Shown piece after piece: positions 46,089 to 55,254 of a DNA stretch of 64,000 nt. Source of the DNA: Algiphilus sp965216485 (GTDB taxonomy: Bacteria > Pseudomonadota > Gammaproteobacteria > Nevskiales > Nevskiaceae); assembly GCF_965216485.1 (NCBI RefSeq), contig NZ_OZ244162.1, positions 1,116,001-1,180,000 of the forward strand, read 5' to 3'. The notes below the pieces were generated by a model that had not been told where the DNA came from, searched no databases, and was given only the letters and a program-made list of their open reading frames with translations. A program made the position numbers and the translations under genes. The stretch's first letter is position 1; each line of letters starts with the position of its first letter.

Positions 46089-47480
46089 TCAGGCAGCAGC
46101 CCCCTGGCTCGACAGCCACGGCCCGATGAGCGTGCTCAATTGCCCGTCAAGCGCGTCGATCTGTGGACTGCGCAGACGCGTGCTCGGCAATACATCGATG
46201 GGGTGCGGGGCGCGATCGAACCAGACGCCGTGACGGCTCTCCGCACCCGCTGCGCTCAGCGCCAGCCAGACCGCCGTATCGGCGCCTTGCTCCGCGTCGC
46301 GCAACAGCGGACGCATGACACGATGAAAGGCAGGCAGCGACCGGCGCACGCCAGGCGTGTCGGCCCAGCCGGGGTGCATGGCGTGCACGGCCAGGTGCGG
46401 CCAAGCCCGTGCGCGGCGCATGCCGAGCACTGTCAGAATGCGCTTGGCGCGGCCGTAAGCCGTAGCCCCGTCATAGCGGCCGCGCCGGTATTGCAGGTCG
46501 TCCAGGCGCAACGGCGTCAGGTACATGCCGCCGCTGACCACATTGATGATGCGGCCCCCTGACGGCATGGCGGGGCCGAGCGTGTCCATCAGCAGCAGGG
46601 GTGCCAATGCGTTGATCGCCAGTGCCCGCTCGAAGCCCTGAGGCGATTCGTCGCGTTCTGCAAATAGCGCGCCGGCATTGTTGATGAGCACCTCGGGCGG
46701 GTCGTCCTGAAGCAGCTGCTGGCCCGCCTGCGTGGCTTGTTCCAGGTCGAGCAGGTCGGCTTCGACGATGCGCGCACGACAGCCGGAATCCACCCGCAGA
46801 TGCTTCACCAGTGCGCGCAGACGCTGACCGTCCCGGCCGACGATGCTGAGTCGTGCGCCGCGGCGTGCCAGTGCGATGGCAGCGGCTTCGCCCAGGCCAG
46901 AGGTCGCGCCGGTGATGACGATATGCTGCCCATCGGCGCGCTCCACGATGGGCGCCAGCCGTGCTGCCTGAAAGCCCTGTCGCGTGAAGCGCGCCGCACC
47001 GGGGAGCACCAGTCGATCGGCGAGATGGCCGCCGAAGCCCAGCCGCGCCGGCTCCGGCGCACGCAGCGCGCGTTCCAGTGCCCGAGCGGCGCGTTGCACG
47101 TTGCGCTGGATCCATGGACGGGCAAGGGTTTCCAGCCAGGTGCTGCGCAACCGGATTTCCACGCGCCAGTGCAGCGTGCAGCCGCCATCGGTCGCTTCGA
47201 CGCGAATCTCGTCCACCACCGTGACACCGTCGCCTTCCCCGCGCAGCGTGGCCGCGAAGGGCGGCGAGAAACGCAGGATCTCGTAGTGCAGGAGTTGCTC
47301 GCGCATCCCATTGCGGGTCCGCAACTCGAAGCGAGCCCCGCTGCCCACAGCCCCCTCCGTCATCTTTTCGACTGCGGTGACGCTAGTGTCCCATTGCGGC
47401 AGGTTGCGGAAGTCGGCGGCGTACCACAGGCACTCACGCGCCGGCCGCCCTGCGGCAATGCGGTGCTCGAGAACGATCAT
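46089..47480 (-). CDS. SRPBCC lipid-binding domain fused to short-chain dehydrogenase
   Basis: A 463-residue two-domain protein. Residues 1 to about 140 form a START/polyketide-cyclase-like SRPBCC fold (ECLWYAADFRNLPQWD, and strands ending in LHWRVEIRL). Residues of about 184-463 are a classical SDR with GATSGLGEAAA, INNAG (around 267), Ser near 316 and Tyr342-x-x-x-Lys346 in AYGRAKR. The SDR part resembles DHRS12-type enzymes. The substrate may be a lipid or hydrophobic alcohol held by the SRPBCC domain; that is inference. The ATG overlaps the patatin stop (ATGA). Confidence 0.85.
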   Translation of the reverse strand: MIVLEHRIAAGRPARECLWYAADFRNLPQWDTSVTAVEKMTEGAVGSGARFELRTRNGMREQLLHYEILRFSPPFAATLRGEGDGVTVVDEIRVEATDGGCTLHWRVEIRLRSTWLETLARPWIQRNVQRAARALERALRAPEPARLGFGGHLADRLVLPGAARFTRQGFQAARLAPIVERADGQHIVITGATSGLGEAAAIALARRGARLSIVGRDGQRLRALVKHLRVDSGCRARIVEADLLDLEQATQAGQQLLQDDPPEVLINNAGALFAERDESPQGFERALAINALAPLLLMDTLGPAMPSGGRIINVVSGGMYLTPLRLDDLQYRRGRYDGATAYGRAKRILTVLGMRRARAWPHLAVHAMHPGWADTPGVRRSLPAFHRVMRPLLRDAEQGADTAVWLALSAAGAESRHGVWFDRAPHPIDVLPSTRLRSPQIDALDGQLSTLIGPWLSSQGAAA

Positions 47481-48946
47481 CGCCGCTTGAGCTGGTCGGT
47501 GACGGCGCGCAGCGGCCGTGCCCGGCTGGTATGTGCCGGGGTGTGGGTCTTCAGGCGCGCGGTGGCATCCTCCAGCGCCCGTGAAATGCGGGTTTGGGTG
47601 TCGATACGGGCGATCTTGGGCCAGGTATTGCGCTCGCCTTCGCGGATGTAGGCATCGATCTCGTCCGCAGTGGGGTTAGCCAGCATGCGCATCAGTTGAC
47701 GCGGCGAATGCTTGGGATACAGCGTGACGTCGCCCGAGTAGCGCTGCCGCACCACACCATAGGCCTGGGCCAGCACGGCGCTGCCGGTGGCGAAATGCTT
47801 GCGGGTGACTTTCAGCGCATTCTTGCCGCTGGAGCCGACCAGCTCTCGCACCCACGGCCCGATGCCGCGTTCGTGCTGCCGGTCATGCAGGAAGGGCACC
47901 ACATGCGGGTTGGTCTGGCTGACGATGTAGTGGTTGACATTGTGCAGACGCGCCAGGCGCAGCATCGGCAGATCCGAGCTAAGCGTACCGTCCACCCAGC
48001 GCTTGGAGGGCATGTAGGGCTCAATGTCGCCATTGAAGTCGCGCGCCTGCAGCATCACCGAGGGAAAGACGCCGGGAATCGCGCAGCTGGCCAGCGAAGC
48101 GCTGTTGATCAGCACATGCGGTGCGGTGAGGTAGTTGAGCAGGCGCCCCTGCTGGTTGATCTCTGCCGGCGATACGGTGATGCCGAGCATGCGGCGCGTG
48201 GATTCAAAGGCCTGCTCGAAGGTGGCGTCGCCGATGTTGCGTTGCAAGCAGGATTGCAGTGCGCTGCCTTCCATGACGCTGCCATTGCGCAGCACGCCGC
48301 GCAGGGAGACACGCTGGAAGGCTTCCAGGTTGATGCTGTCACGCTCGAACAATTGCGGGATCTGTGCATCAGTGCGCACGCACACCATGCTGGCAATGAT
48401 CGACCCGGCGGAACTGCCCGACAGTACGCGCGGCAGCAGGCCCCGCTCAAACAGAGCCTTGACCACCCCGAGGTGGAACATGCCGAGCGAAGCGCCGCCG
48501 GACAGCATCAGCGCCGAGCGACCGAAGACCGTGCCGACGCGCTTGAAGAACAGGACTTTCTCGGCGGGGGGGAAGTTCGGAAAGTCGCCGGCCGAGATGT
48601 AATCAATGCAGCGCGATACCTCGTGCACATAGCTCTCGATGAGATACTTGGTGCCGCAGCGCGCCACCTGGTGCAGTGCCGGATTGGCAATATTGCCGAT
48701 GTTGCCGTGCAGGCCCTCGTGCAGCGCAAAGGCGAGGCGACGCACGTCACCGGCCGAGCGCAGGGCCTGCATTTCGGCCAGCCGCTCCTTGATGAGCAGG
48801 TAGTCGTAGTCGTCGGAGGTGTCGTCGGCGCGCCACTGATCCAGTCCCTCGAGGCGGTCCAGCTCCTCGGCGATTTCCCGCCAGCTGGCGTAATCCGTCG
48901 CATGCTCCAGGTCACGGAGTCGCGTTTTCAGTCGCTTGTCGCCCAT
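47477..48946 (-). CDS. Patatin-like phospholipase with DUF3336 domain
   Basis: A 489-residue cytoplasmic or membrane-associated lipase. The first roughly 130 residues form a DUF3336 region (LEHATDYASWREIAEELDRLEG). The patatin domain has the oxyanion LMLSGGASLGMFHLGV, the nucleophile in GSSAGS and the catalytic Asp in WVDGTLSSDLP. This DUF3336-patatin layout is that of yeast TGL lipases and of several bacterial triacylglycerol or phospholipid lipases. GGAGG lies 7 bases before the ATG at 48946. The SRPBCC-SDR gene follows with a 4-base overlap. Confidence 0.92.
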   Translation of the reverse strand: MGDKRLKTRLRDLEHATDYASWREIAEELDRLEGLDQWRADDTSDDYDYLLIKERLAEMQALRSAGDVRRLAFALHEGLHGNIGNIANPALHQVARCGTKYLIESYVHEVSRCIDYISAGDFPNFPPAEKVLFFKRVGTVFGRSALMLSGGASLGMFHLGVVKALFERGLLPRVLSGSSAGSIIASMVCVRTDAQIPQLFERDSINLEAFQRVSLRGVLRNGSVMEGSALQSCLQRNIGDATFEQAFESTRRMLGITVSPAEINQQGRLLNYLTAPHVLINSASLASCAIPGVFPSVMLQARDFNGDIEPYMPSKRWVDGTLSSDLPMLRLARLHNVNHYIVSQTNPHVVPFLHDRQHERGIGPWVRELVGSSGKNALKVTRKHFATGSAVLAQAYGVVRQRYSGDVTLYPKHSPRQLMRMLANPTADEIDAYIREGERNTWPKIARIDTQTRISRALEDATARLKTHTPAHTSRARPLRAVTDQLKRR

Positions 48947-49010
48947 GCGCAAGCCTCCGCGTCAGTTCGTTATTCAGTGTAGCGCGGCCACCCGCGGGCG
49001 GCCCCGGTCA

Positions 49011-51047
49011 TCAATTCGGGATTTCCAGCAGTTGGCCCGGCCGGATGCTGTCGGCATCCTCCAGCGCATTGTGCGCCACGATGCGCGCCAGTGGCAGATC
49101 GTGTCGACGTGCGATATCCCACAGCGTTTCTCCCGGGGATACACGGTGGCGCTGCGGTCCATCCTGGCCCGGGATGGTCAGGGTCTGGCCGGGCCGCAGC
49201 GCATGCGGGTCCTGCAGCGGGTTGGCAGCGAGTAGCGCCTGCAGCGATTGTCCATAGCGGTCAGCGATGCCGGACAGCGTCTCGCCCGGGGCCACGACGT
49301 GGTTCGTGCCGGTGCCCGGCACGCGCAGACGCTGGCCGACCTGCAACTGGTCGGCGTCATCGATCCCATTGAGCGCACGCAGCGCATTGGTGGAAGTGTC
49401 GTGGCGCAGCGCGATCTGGGACAGCGTTTCGCCATCGCTGACGCGATATTCGGTAAGGCGCGCCGATGCGCGTTCGCCCGGCCCACTCGCGGGCAAGCGT
49501 AGTCGCTGACCGGCGCGCAGCCTGCGCGGATCACGGATGCCGTTGAGGGCCGCCAACTCGGTGGTAGTGATGCCGTAGCGTGCCGCAATCTGCGAAAGGG
49601 TTTCGCCACTGCCCACCTGATGATGGTGCGGGCGCTCCGCGGCGGGTGTGGTGCGCGCCACGCTGGTGGTATTGCGGTTGCTGGGCGCCGGAATGCGCAG
49701 GCTCTGACCGATGCGCACGTGATGCGCGCTACGCAGTCCGTTGAGCTGCTGCAGACGCGACGCCGAGGTGCCATGACGGCGCGCGATCTCGGACAGTGTT
49801 TCGCCGCTGCGGATGCGGTGGGTGATGAAGGCATCGCGCTGACGGGCGTGGAGTTCGCCGTCGTTCAGCGCGAGGTAGGCGCGCGCAAAGGCCTCTCCGT
49901 GGCCCGGCGCCACGCGAATGCGGTGATTGGGCGGGACCAATAGCTGCCCCTCGCGCACCAGTTCGCCGTAGGCCGGGTTGTGAATGCGAAAGTGCTCGGG
50001 ATCCCAGCCGGAGAGTCGCTGCAGCGTGGACCACGCGACATAGTGTTGGGTCTCCACCTCATCGAAGCGCGCGGGCTCGGCGGGGCGCAGCGGGATGTCG
50101 AACCAGCGTTCTCGCGCCTGTTCCACATCCACCGCGGCAACGAAGGAGGCGTAGAAATTACGCGAGGCAAAGCCGAAACGGGGATGCTCGTAATCGCGGA
50201 TGAGGTCGCCCAGGGAATCACCATCCACGGCTTCGAGCGCGCGCTTCACGCCGGCGCGTCCAAAGTTGTAGGCGGTGATGGCAAGCGGCCAATCCTGCAG
50301 CAGGGCGTAGTCGTCGCTCAGGTGGGCTGCCGCGGCGCGCGTGCTGTTCCATGGGTCGCGGCGGTCGTCAAGCATGTAATCGAGGCGCATGTAACGCCGT
50401 GCCGATGACGGGATGAACTGCCAGACGCCGGCGGCCCCGACCTTGGAATAGGCGCGGGTATCGAAGGAGGATTCCACCAGCGGCAGCCGGGTCAGCACCG
50501 GCGGCAGGTCGCGCTCGGCGAAGACCGACTCCATGTAGGGCAGGTAGCGACCCGCCCGCTCCAGACCTTCGCGCGTGCGCTCCTGCACGCCTTGCTGGGC
50601 GCGCACGCGGCCCTGCACCTTGCGGTAGATGTCAGGGTCGTCGAGATCCGCCAGCAGTTCGACGATGGCCTTGGCGTCATCGCTCAAGCCCGCATGGCGC
50701 CCGTTGGCGGCGGCGATCTCACCCAGCAGCGCGTCGATGCGCTCAATGGTCTGCTCGGTTTCGCGGCGGCGCAGGGCGGCAAGCGCGGCGGCATCCATGC
50801 CGCGTGCCGCCTCGTCCCGGTAATCCAGCACGGTGAAGATCTTGTTGGGATAGTCGCGTGCGTGGAGCACCACCTGATGCTGTGAATACTTGCCGAACAC
50901 ATGCCGCCAGAAGCTGATCGCGGGCTGCAGGACCGGCGGGCGTTCGAGCAACGATGCATCGATGGTGGGCCGCTGTTCAGCATGGCTCACCGGTACCAGC
51001 GCGAGCAGGACGAGCGCGGCAATCGACAATCGGGCAGGGAGGGCCAT
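49011..51047 (-). CDS. mltD: Membrane-bound lytic murein transglycosylase D with five LysM repeats
   Basis: A 678-residue periplasmic enzyme that cleaves peptidoglycan. A signal peptide (LSIAALVLLALVPVSHA) starts at ATG 51047. The transglycosylase domain has the catalytic glutamate in LPLVESSFDTRAYSKVGAAG and the family GVWQFIPSSARRYMR. Five LysM domains follow in the C-terminal third, each beginning like RSGETLSEIARRH; E. coli MltD has two. The lipobox cysteine of MltD is absent, so this version appears secreted rather than lipid-anchored. An upstream in-frame ATG at 51095 is an alternative start. Confidence 0.93.
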   Translation of the reverse strand: MALPARLSIAALVLLALVPVSHAEQRPTIDASLLERPPVLQPAISFWRHVFGKYSQHQVVLHARDYPNKIFTVLDYRDEAARGMDAAALAALRRRETEQTIERIDALLGEIAAANGRHAGLSDDAKAIVELLADLDDPDIYRKVQGRVRAQQGVQERTREGLERAGRYLPYMESVFAERDLPPVLTRLPLVESSFDTRAYSKVGAAGVWQFIPSSARRYMRLDYMLDDRRDPWNSTRAAAAHLSDDYALLQDWPLAITAYNFGRAGVKRALEAVDGDSLGDLIRDYEHPRFGFASRNFYASFVAAVDVEQARERWFDIPLRPAEPARFDEVETQHYVAWSTLQRLSGWDPEHFRIHNPAYGELVREGQLLVPPNHRIRVAPGHGEAFARAYLALNDGELHARQRDAFITHRIRSGETLSEIARRHGTSASRLQQLNGLRSAHHVRIGQSLRIPAPSNRNTTSVARTTPAAERPHHHQVGSGETLSQIAARYGITTTELAALNGIRDPRRLRAGQRLRLPASGPGERASARLTEYRVSDGETLSQIALRHDTSTNALRALNGIDDADQLQVGQRLRVPGTGTNHVVAPGETLSGIADRYGQSLQALLAANPLQDPHALRPGQTLTIPGQDGPQRHRVSPGETLWDIARRHDLPLARIVAHNALEDADSIRPGQLLEIPN

Positions 51048-51198
51048 ATCTGTAGTCGTGGCGGGGGTGGAGAGGGCGCGCAACCAAAGCGTCATGCTAG
51101 CGAGTCAGTATCCGCACTGCAGCACCATTGTTCCGTAGAACACGTTCTCCGGTCGGAAGTCGCTAAGCTATGCGCATATTTTTTCGGCCCGTTGTTTG

Positions 51199-52149
51199 AT
51201 GGACGGTCTCTATCCACCCGTGCCGGTGCGCCACACGACGCATCTGCGCGTGTCGCCGCTGCACGAAATCTATGTCGAGGAAGCCGGCAACCCCGAAGGC
51301 TTGCCGGTGCTCTTCCTGCACGGGGGGCCGGGCGGTGGTTGTCAGCCCTTTCATCGCCAGTTCTTCGATCCGCATCGCTTCCGCATCATCCTGTTCGATC
51401 AGCGCGGCTGTGGTCGATCCACGCCCCACGCCGAGCTGCGCGAGAACACGACTTGGGATCTGATCGAGGACATCGAACGCATCCGCGACTATTTCGGCAT
51501 TGATCGCTGGATGGTCTTTGGTGGTTCCTGGGGCTCAACGCTGGCGCTGAGCTACGCGATTACCCATCCAGAGCGCGTCAAGAGTCTGATTTTGCGCGGT
51601 ATCTTCCTGCTTCGGCCGGAAGAGATCGCCTGGTTCTACCAGCGTGGCTGCAGCTGGATCTACCCCGACGCCTGGGAGCGCTTCATTGCGCCTATCCCGG
51701 AGGCGGAGCGCGATGACTTGCTGCATGCCTATCATCGACGGTTGACCGGCGACGATCTGGAACAACGCCGCGCCGCCGCCATCGCCTGGAGCCGTTGGGA
51801 AGGTGCCACCAGCAATCTGCGCAATTCACCGGAAGCGGAAGCCGCCTTTGGTGACGTGCGCTTTGCTGAAGCCTTTGCCCGTATCGAATGCCACTATTTC
51901 GTCAATGGCGGCTTCTTCGAGCAGCCCGACTGGATTCTGCGCAATGCGCAACGCATCGAACACATCCCGGGCCTGATCGTGCAGGGCCGCTACGACGTGG
52001 TATGTCCCGCGCGCTCTGCTTGGGAACTGTCCCGCGCCTGGCCGGCGTCGGAACTGCAGATCATTCCGGATGCCGGCCATTCCGCCACCGAGCCTGGCAC
52101 ATTGCGCGCTCTGCTCGATGGCGTGATGCGTTATGCCGACTGCCCCTGA
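51199..52149 (+). CDS. pip: Proline iminopeptidase
   Basis: A 316-residue alpha/beta hydrolase that removes N-terminal proline. It shows LFLHGGPGGGCQP near residue 40, the nucleophile Ser110 in FGGSWGSTL, Asp in VQGRYDVVCP and the final His in DAGHSATEPG. This is the S33 family in full length. The ATG at 51199 is used; a TTG just before it is less likely. It is divergent from mltD with about 150 bases between starts. Confidence 0.95.
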   Translation: MDGLYPPVPVRHTTHLRVSPLHEIYVEEAGNPEGLPVLFLHGGPGGGCQPFHRQFFDPHRFRIILFDQRGCGRSTPHAELRENTTWDLIEDIERIRDYFGIDRWMVFGGSWGSTLALSYAITHPERVKSLILRGIFLLRPEEIAWFYQRGCSWIYPDAWERFIAPIPEAERDDLLHAYHRRLTGDDLEQRRAAAIAWSRWEGATSNLRNSPEAEAAFGDVRFAEAFARIECHYFVNGGFFEQPDWILRNAQRIEHIPGLIVQGRYDVVCPARSAWELSRAWPASELQIIPDAGHSATEPGTLRALLDGVMRYADCP

Positions 52150-52173
52150 GGCCAGCAGCGGGCCGTGATCCGC

Positions 52174-52575
52174 TCAGGCGGTGTCGGGCGTGCCTGCCTC
52201 GCCGTCATCGGCGTGTTCGGCGATCAGCGCAGCCAGCGCGCCCTCGCTGTCGCGGAAAAAGCTGACCCACATGGCACGGCCAGCCATCCGCGCCAGACAG
52301 GCCGGTTCCTTCTCGATGGCGATGCCGCTGTCGCGCAGCGTGTCGACAGCGGTAAAGATATCCGCGACCTCGAAATACAGCACGATGCCGTCGGCGTCGT
52401 CCTGTCCCTTGAGGGCGAGCAGCAGACGCGTGCTGCCGCAGTCGAAGAAAGCCAGTTTTTCGTTGCGGAAGCGCAGATCCATGCCGAGCACGTCGGCGTA
52501 GAAATGGACGGCGCGATCCAGGTCGGAGACGGTCACGGCAATCTGCCGGACGCCGTCGATGCCAATGCCACTCAA
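52174..52575 (-). CDS. VOC family (glyoxalase/bleomycin-resistance fold) protein
   Basis: A 133-residue vicinal-oxygen-chelate protein. The first beta-alpha-beta unit is VRQIAVTVSDLDRAVHFYADVLGM; the second ends with MWVSFFRDSEGALAALIAEH. Two such units make one metal-binding VOC module. The metal ligands usual in lactoylglutathione lyase are only partly evident, so the reaction is unknown. Its ATG overlaps the thioesterase stop (ATGA). It is last in the TauE-sat-thioesterase-VOC string. Confidence 0.8.
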   Translation of the reverse strand: MSGIGIDGVRQIAVTVSDLDRAVHFYADVLGMDLRFRNEKLAFFDCGSTRLLLALKGQDDADGIVLYFEVADIFTAVDTLRDSGIAIEKEPACLARMAGRAMWVSFFRDSEGALAALIAEHADDGEAGTPDTA

Positions 52576-53078
52576 GCGTCTTTCCCCTTGGCGCGAAGCG
52601 CGCGCAGTTCGTGGGCGTGCTGCAGGCGCAGATCGCGCCGCAGTTGGGCTTCCCGATAGCGTTGCCGCTCGGTCTCGGTCTCGGTGCTGAGTGCCGGAAC
52701 CGGCTTCGGACTGCCCGTGTCATCGAGGGCGACGAAGGTGAGGTAGGCCGATAGGATGTGTCGGCGGGGACCGCCGCCGACAGTCTCGGCCTCCACCTTG
52801 CAGCCCACTTCCATGGAGGTCGTCCAGGCACGGTTCACGGCGGCGTGGAAGACGAGCACGTCGCCGCGCCGCGCCGGCGCCATGAAATGCACGGCGTCGA
52901 CGCTGGCGGTGACGCAGATACTGCCCGCATGCCGGTCCGCGACCACGGCGCAGGTCCGGTCCATCTGCGCCATGATCATGCCGCCAAAGACCGTGTCGTT
53001 GGCATTCAGGTCGTTGGGAAACACCATGTAGACCTGATTGTCGACACGCGACGCGGCCGACGGGCGCGCTTCGGTCAT
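52572..53078 (-). CDS. Acyl-CoA thioesterase, hotdog fold (YciA/ACOT type)
   Basis: A 168-residue hotdog-fold thioesterase. The conserved opening FPNDLNANDTVFGGMIMAQMD has the catalytic Asn/Asp region and GG; TASVDAVHFMAPARRGDVL is the second family block. It should hydrolyse acyl-CoAs in the cytoplasm. The C-terminus is helical and charged. It overlaps both neighbours by 4 bases: the sat stop at its start and the VOC start at its stop. Confidence 0.9.
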   Translation of the reverse strand: MTEARPSAASRVDNQVYMVFPNDLNANDTVFGGMIMAQMDRTCAVVADRHAGSICVTASVDAVHFMAPARRGDVLVFHAAVNRAWTTSMEVGCKVEAETVGGGPRRHILSAYLTFVALDDTGSPKPVPALSTETETERQRYREAQLRRDLRLQHAHELRALRAKGKDA

Positions 53079-54292
53079 CGTGCCGAGTGTCCGGTCACCT
53101 TGACTTCCACGCGTTCGTGATCCTCCAGGCCCTGGTAGTAGCGGCGCAGGATTTCCAGCACCTCGGGCCGCGAGAATTCGTCCGGCACGTGCTGGTCCTC
53201 CGACAGCAGCTTGCGCAACTTGCTACCCGACAGCAGGACGCGGTCTTCATCCGAGCCGGGGCAGGTGCGCAACGAGGCCATGCCGCCTACCTTGTGGCTC
53301 CAGAAGGTCCAGTCCAGCTTCAGCGGCTTGGTCTGGATCGCGCCTTCGGGGATCTCGTCGAAGATGTGATGCGCATCGAAGGGTCCGTAGTAGTCGCCGA
53401 CGCCGGCGTGGTCACGTCCCACGATGAGGTGGCTGCAGCCGTAGTTCTGACGGAAGACGGCGTGCAGCAGCGCCTCGCGCGGTCCGGCATAGCGCATGTC
53501 GAGCGGATAGCCGGACTGAATGATGGTTTCGGGGCGCAGGTAGTTGTCGATCAGCGCGGAAATGGCCTTGGTGCGCACTTCGGCCGGAATGTCGCCAGGT
53601 TTCAGCTTGCCAAGCAGCGAATGGATCAGCACGCCGTCACAGATCTCGATGGCAATGCGCACCAGATATTCATGGCTGCGGTGCATCGGATTGCGGGTCT
53701 GGAAAGCCGCCACCGTCTTCCAGCCGCGTTCCTCGAAGGCGGCACGCGTCTGTGCCGGGGTCATGTACAGGCCGGGGTACTTCTCCGGGAAGCCGCCCTG
53801 AGACAGCACACGTACCGGGCCGCCCAGATTGACCGCACCCTGTGCCATCACCATCTTGACGCCAGGGTGCTCCTCATCAGAGGTCCGGAATACCTGGTCG
53901 CATTCGTGCGCCTTGTCTATACGGTACTTCTCGTTGACCGTCATCGTGGCCAGGATTTCGTCACGCTCGGCGTCGTAGAGCGCCACGTCGCTGCCTTCGC
54001 CAATCGTGTCGGCCGTGGCCTCGTCGGTCGACAGCGTGATCGGAATCGGCCAGAACAGGCCCGAGGCGAGGCGCATGTCATCGCAGACGCCGCGCCAGTC
54101 GTCGTGTCCCATGAAGCCTTCGAGCGGCGTGAAGCCACCGATGCCAAGCATGAACAGGTCGCCCGCTTCGCGCGAGCTGATGGTGACGCGAGGCAGGCCC
54201 TGCGCGCGTTGGGCTTCGGCATCGCGTGCCGCGCCTTCGAGTAGCAGTGGCTTCAGTACATCACTGCCGTGGGGTGTGACCAGACCGGACAT
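53075..54292 (-). CDS. sat: Sulfate adenylyltransferase (ATP sulfurylase), Sat type
   Basis: A 405-residue homo-oligomeric ATP sulfurylase that interconverts ATP plus sulfate and APS plus pyrophosphate. Motifs are QTRNPMHRSHEYL (residues 198-210, with QxRNP and the HxxH) and VGRDHAGVG. An N-terminal PUA-like domain includes MLGIGGFTPLEGFMG. Gammaproteobacteria that only assimilate sulfate usually use CysDN; single-subunit Sat is common in sulfur oxidisers and also in some assimilatory pathways. No APS kinase or reductase is adjacent. A TauE exporter is just upstream on the same strand. Confidence 0.95.
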   Translation of the reverse strand: MSGLVTPHGSDVLKPLLLEGAARDAEAQRAQGLPRVTISSREAGDLFMLGIGGFTPLEGFMGHDDWRGVCDDMRLASGLFWPIPITLSTDEATADTIGEGSDVALYDAERDEILATMTVNEKYRIDKAHECDQVFRTSDEEHPGVKMVMAQGAVNLGGPVRVLSQGGFPEKYPGLYMTPAQTRAAFEERGWKTVAAFQTRNPMHRSHEYLVRIAIEICDGVLIHSLLGKLKPGDIPAEVRTKAISALIDNYLRPETIIQSGYPLDMRYAGPREALLHAVFRQNYGCSHLIVGRDHAGVGDYYGPFDAHHIFDEIPEGAIQTKPLKLDWTFWSHKVGGMASLRTCPGSDEDRVLLSGSKLRKLLSEDQHVPDEFSRPEVLEILRRYYQGLEDHERVEVKVTGHSAR

Positions 54293-54397
54293 GGGGCTAT
54301 GGACTCCGTGGTGGGATGAGCAACAGATCGCGCATTTTACGCGCGTGGCGGCTTCGGAGCGGTTTCCGAATTGTTGCAAGCCCGGCGCAGACGCCGC

Positions 54398-55192
54398 TCA
54401 GCGGATACCCAGCAGCATCGTGCAACCAATCACGATGAGCAGCGCGGCAAAGGCGCGCTGCAGCCACAGCTGCGGCAGTCGGTGCGCCAGGCGCGCGCCA
54501 ACCGGCGCCATCAGCACCGAGGCCGCGGCCACGGCGGCGAAGCCAGGCAGCGAGATATAGCCCAACTGGCCGGCGGGCAGCCCCGGCACCTGCCAGCCGG
54601 TCCAGATGAAGCCCACCGCGCCGGCCCAGGCGATGGGAATGCCCGCCGCGGCCGAGGTTCCGACCGCCTGGCGCATCTCGTAGCCGCACAGGCGAAGGAA
54701 GGGCACGGTGAGCGAACCGCCGCCGATGCCGATCAGCGCGGAGGCCCAACCGATGCCGGTACCCGCCGTGGTCAGCAGGCCGCGTCCCGGGGCCTGAAAG
54801 CGCACCCGCGGATCCGCCTGCAGCAGCATCTTCAGCGCGACCGCCAGGGCGCCCACGCCGACGATGCGTGCCAGCATCACGGTCGACAGACCGTGCGCGG
54901 TCCATGCGCCAAGCACCGCACCCAGGACCAGACCCGGTACCAGCATGCCCACTGTCTTCCACACCACGGCGTGATGGCCATGATGGGCGCGGGTCGATGA
55001 CAGTGCGGTCAGCGCAATCACCGCAAGCGAGGTGCCGATGGCCACCTGCATGACGTGGGCCTCCGGGAAGCCCTGGGCGCTCAGGATGAGGGCGAGGATG
55101 GGTACGGTGGTTAATCCGCCGCCCACGCCGAAGAGACCCGCGAGCAGGCCGGACAGGATGCCGGTGGCAATGAAGTAGGGCAGAAATTCCAT
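54398..55192 (-). CDS. Sulfite exporter TauE/SafE family protein
   Basis: A 264-residue inner-membrane protein with about eight hydrophobic segments in two homologous halves: GLLAGLFGVGGGLTTVPIL and ASALIGIGGGSLTVPFL each carry the GIGGG motif of the TauE family. Members export sulfite, sulfoacetate or related anions, but many are unassigned. The ATG at 55192 is right at the first helix. It lies 105 bases upstream of sat on the same strand, which supports a sulfur-related role. It is divergent from slt. Confidence 0.88.
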   Translation of the reverse strand: MEFLPYFIATGILSGLLAGLFGVGGGLTTVPILALILSAQGFPEAHVMQVAIGTSLAVIALTALSSTRAHHGHHAVVWKTVGMLVPGLVLGAVLGAWTAHGLSTVMLARIVGVGALAVALKMLLQADPRVRFQAPGRGLLTTAGTGIGWASALIGIGGGSLTVPFLRLCGYEMRQAVGTSAAAGIPIAWAGAVGFIWTGWQVPGLPAGQLGYISLPGFAAVAAASVLMAPVGARLAHRLPQLWLQRAFAALLIVIGCTMLLGIR

Positions 55193-55254
55193 GGATGCCG
55201 TGCGCGCTCGTGTCGCGGGCCTAGAATGGGCGCACATCCTAGACCGCTCGCGCC

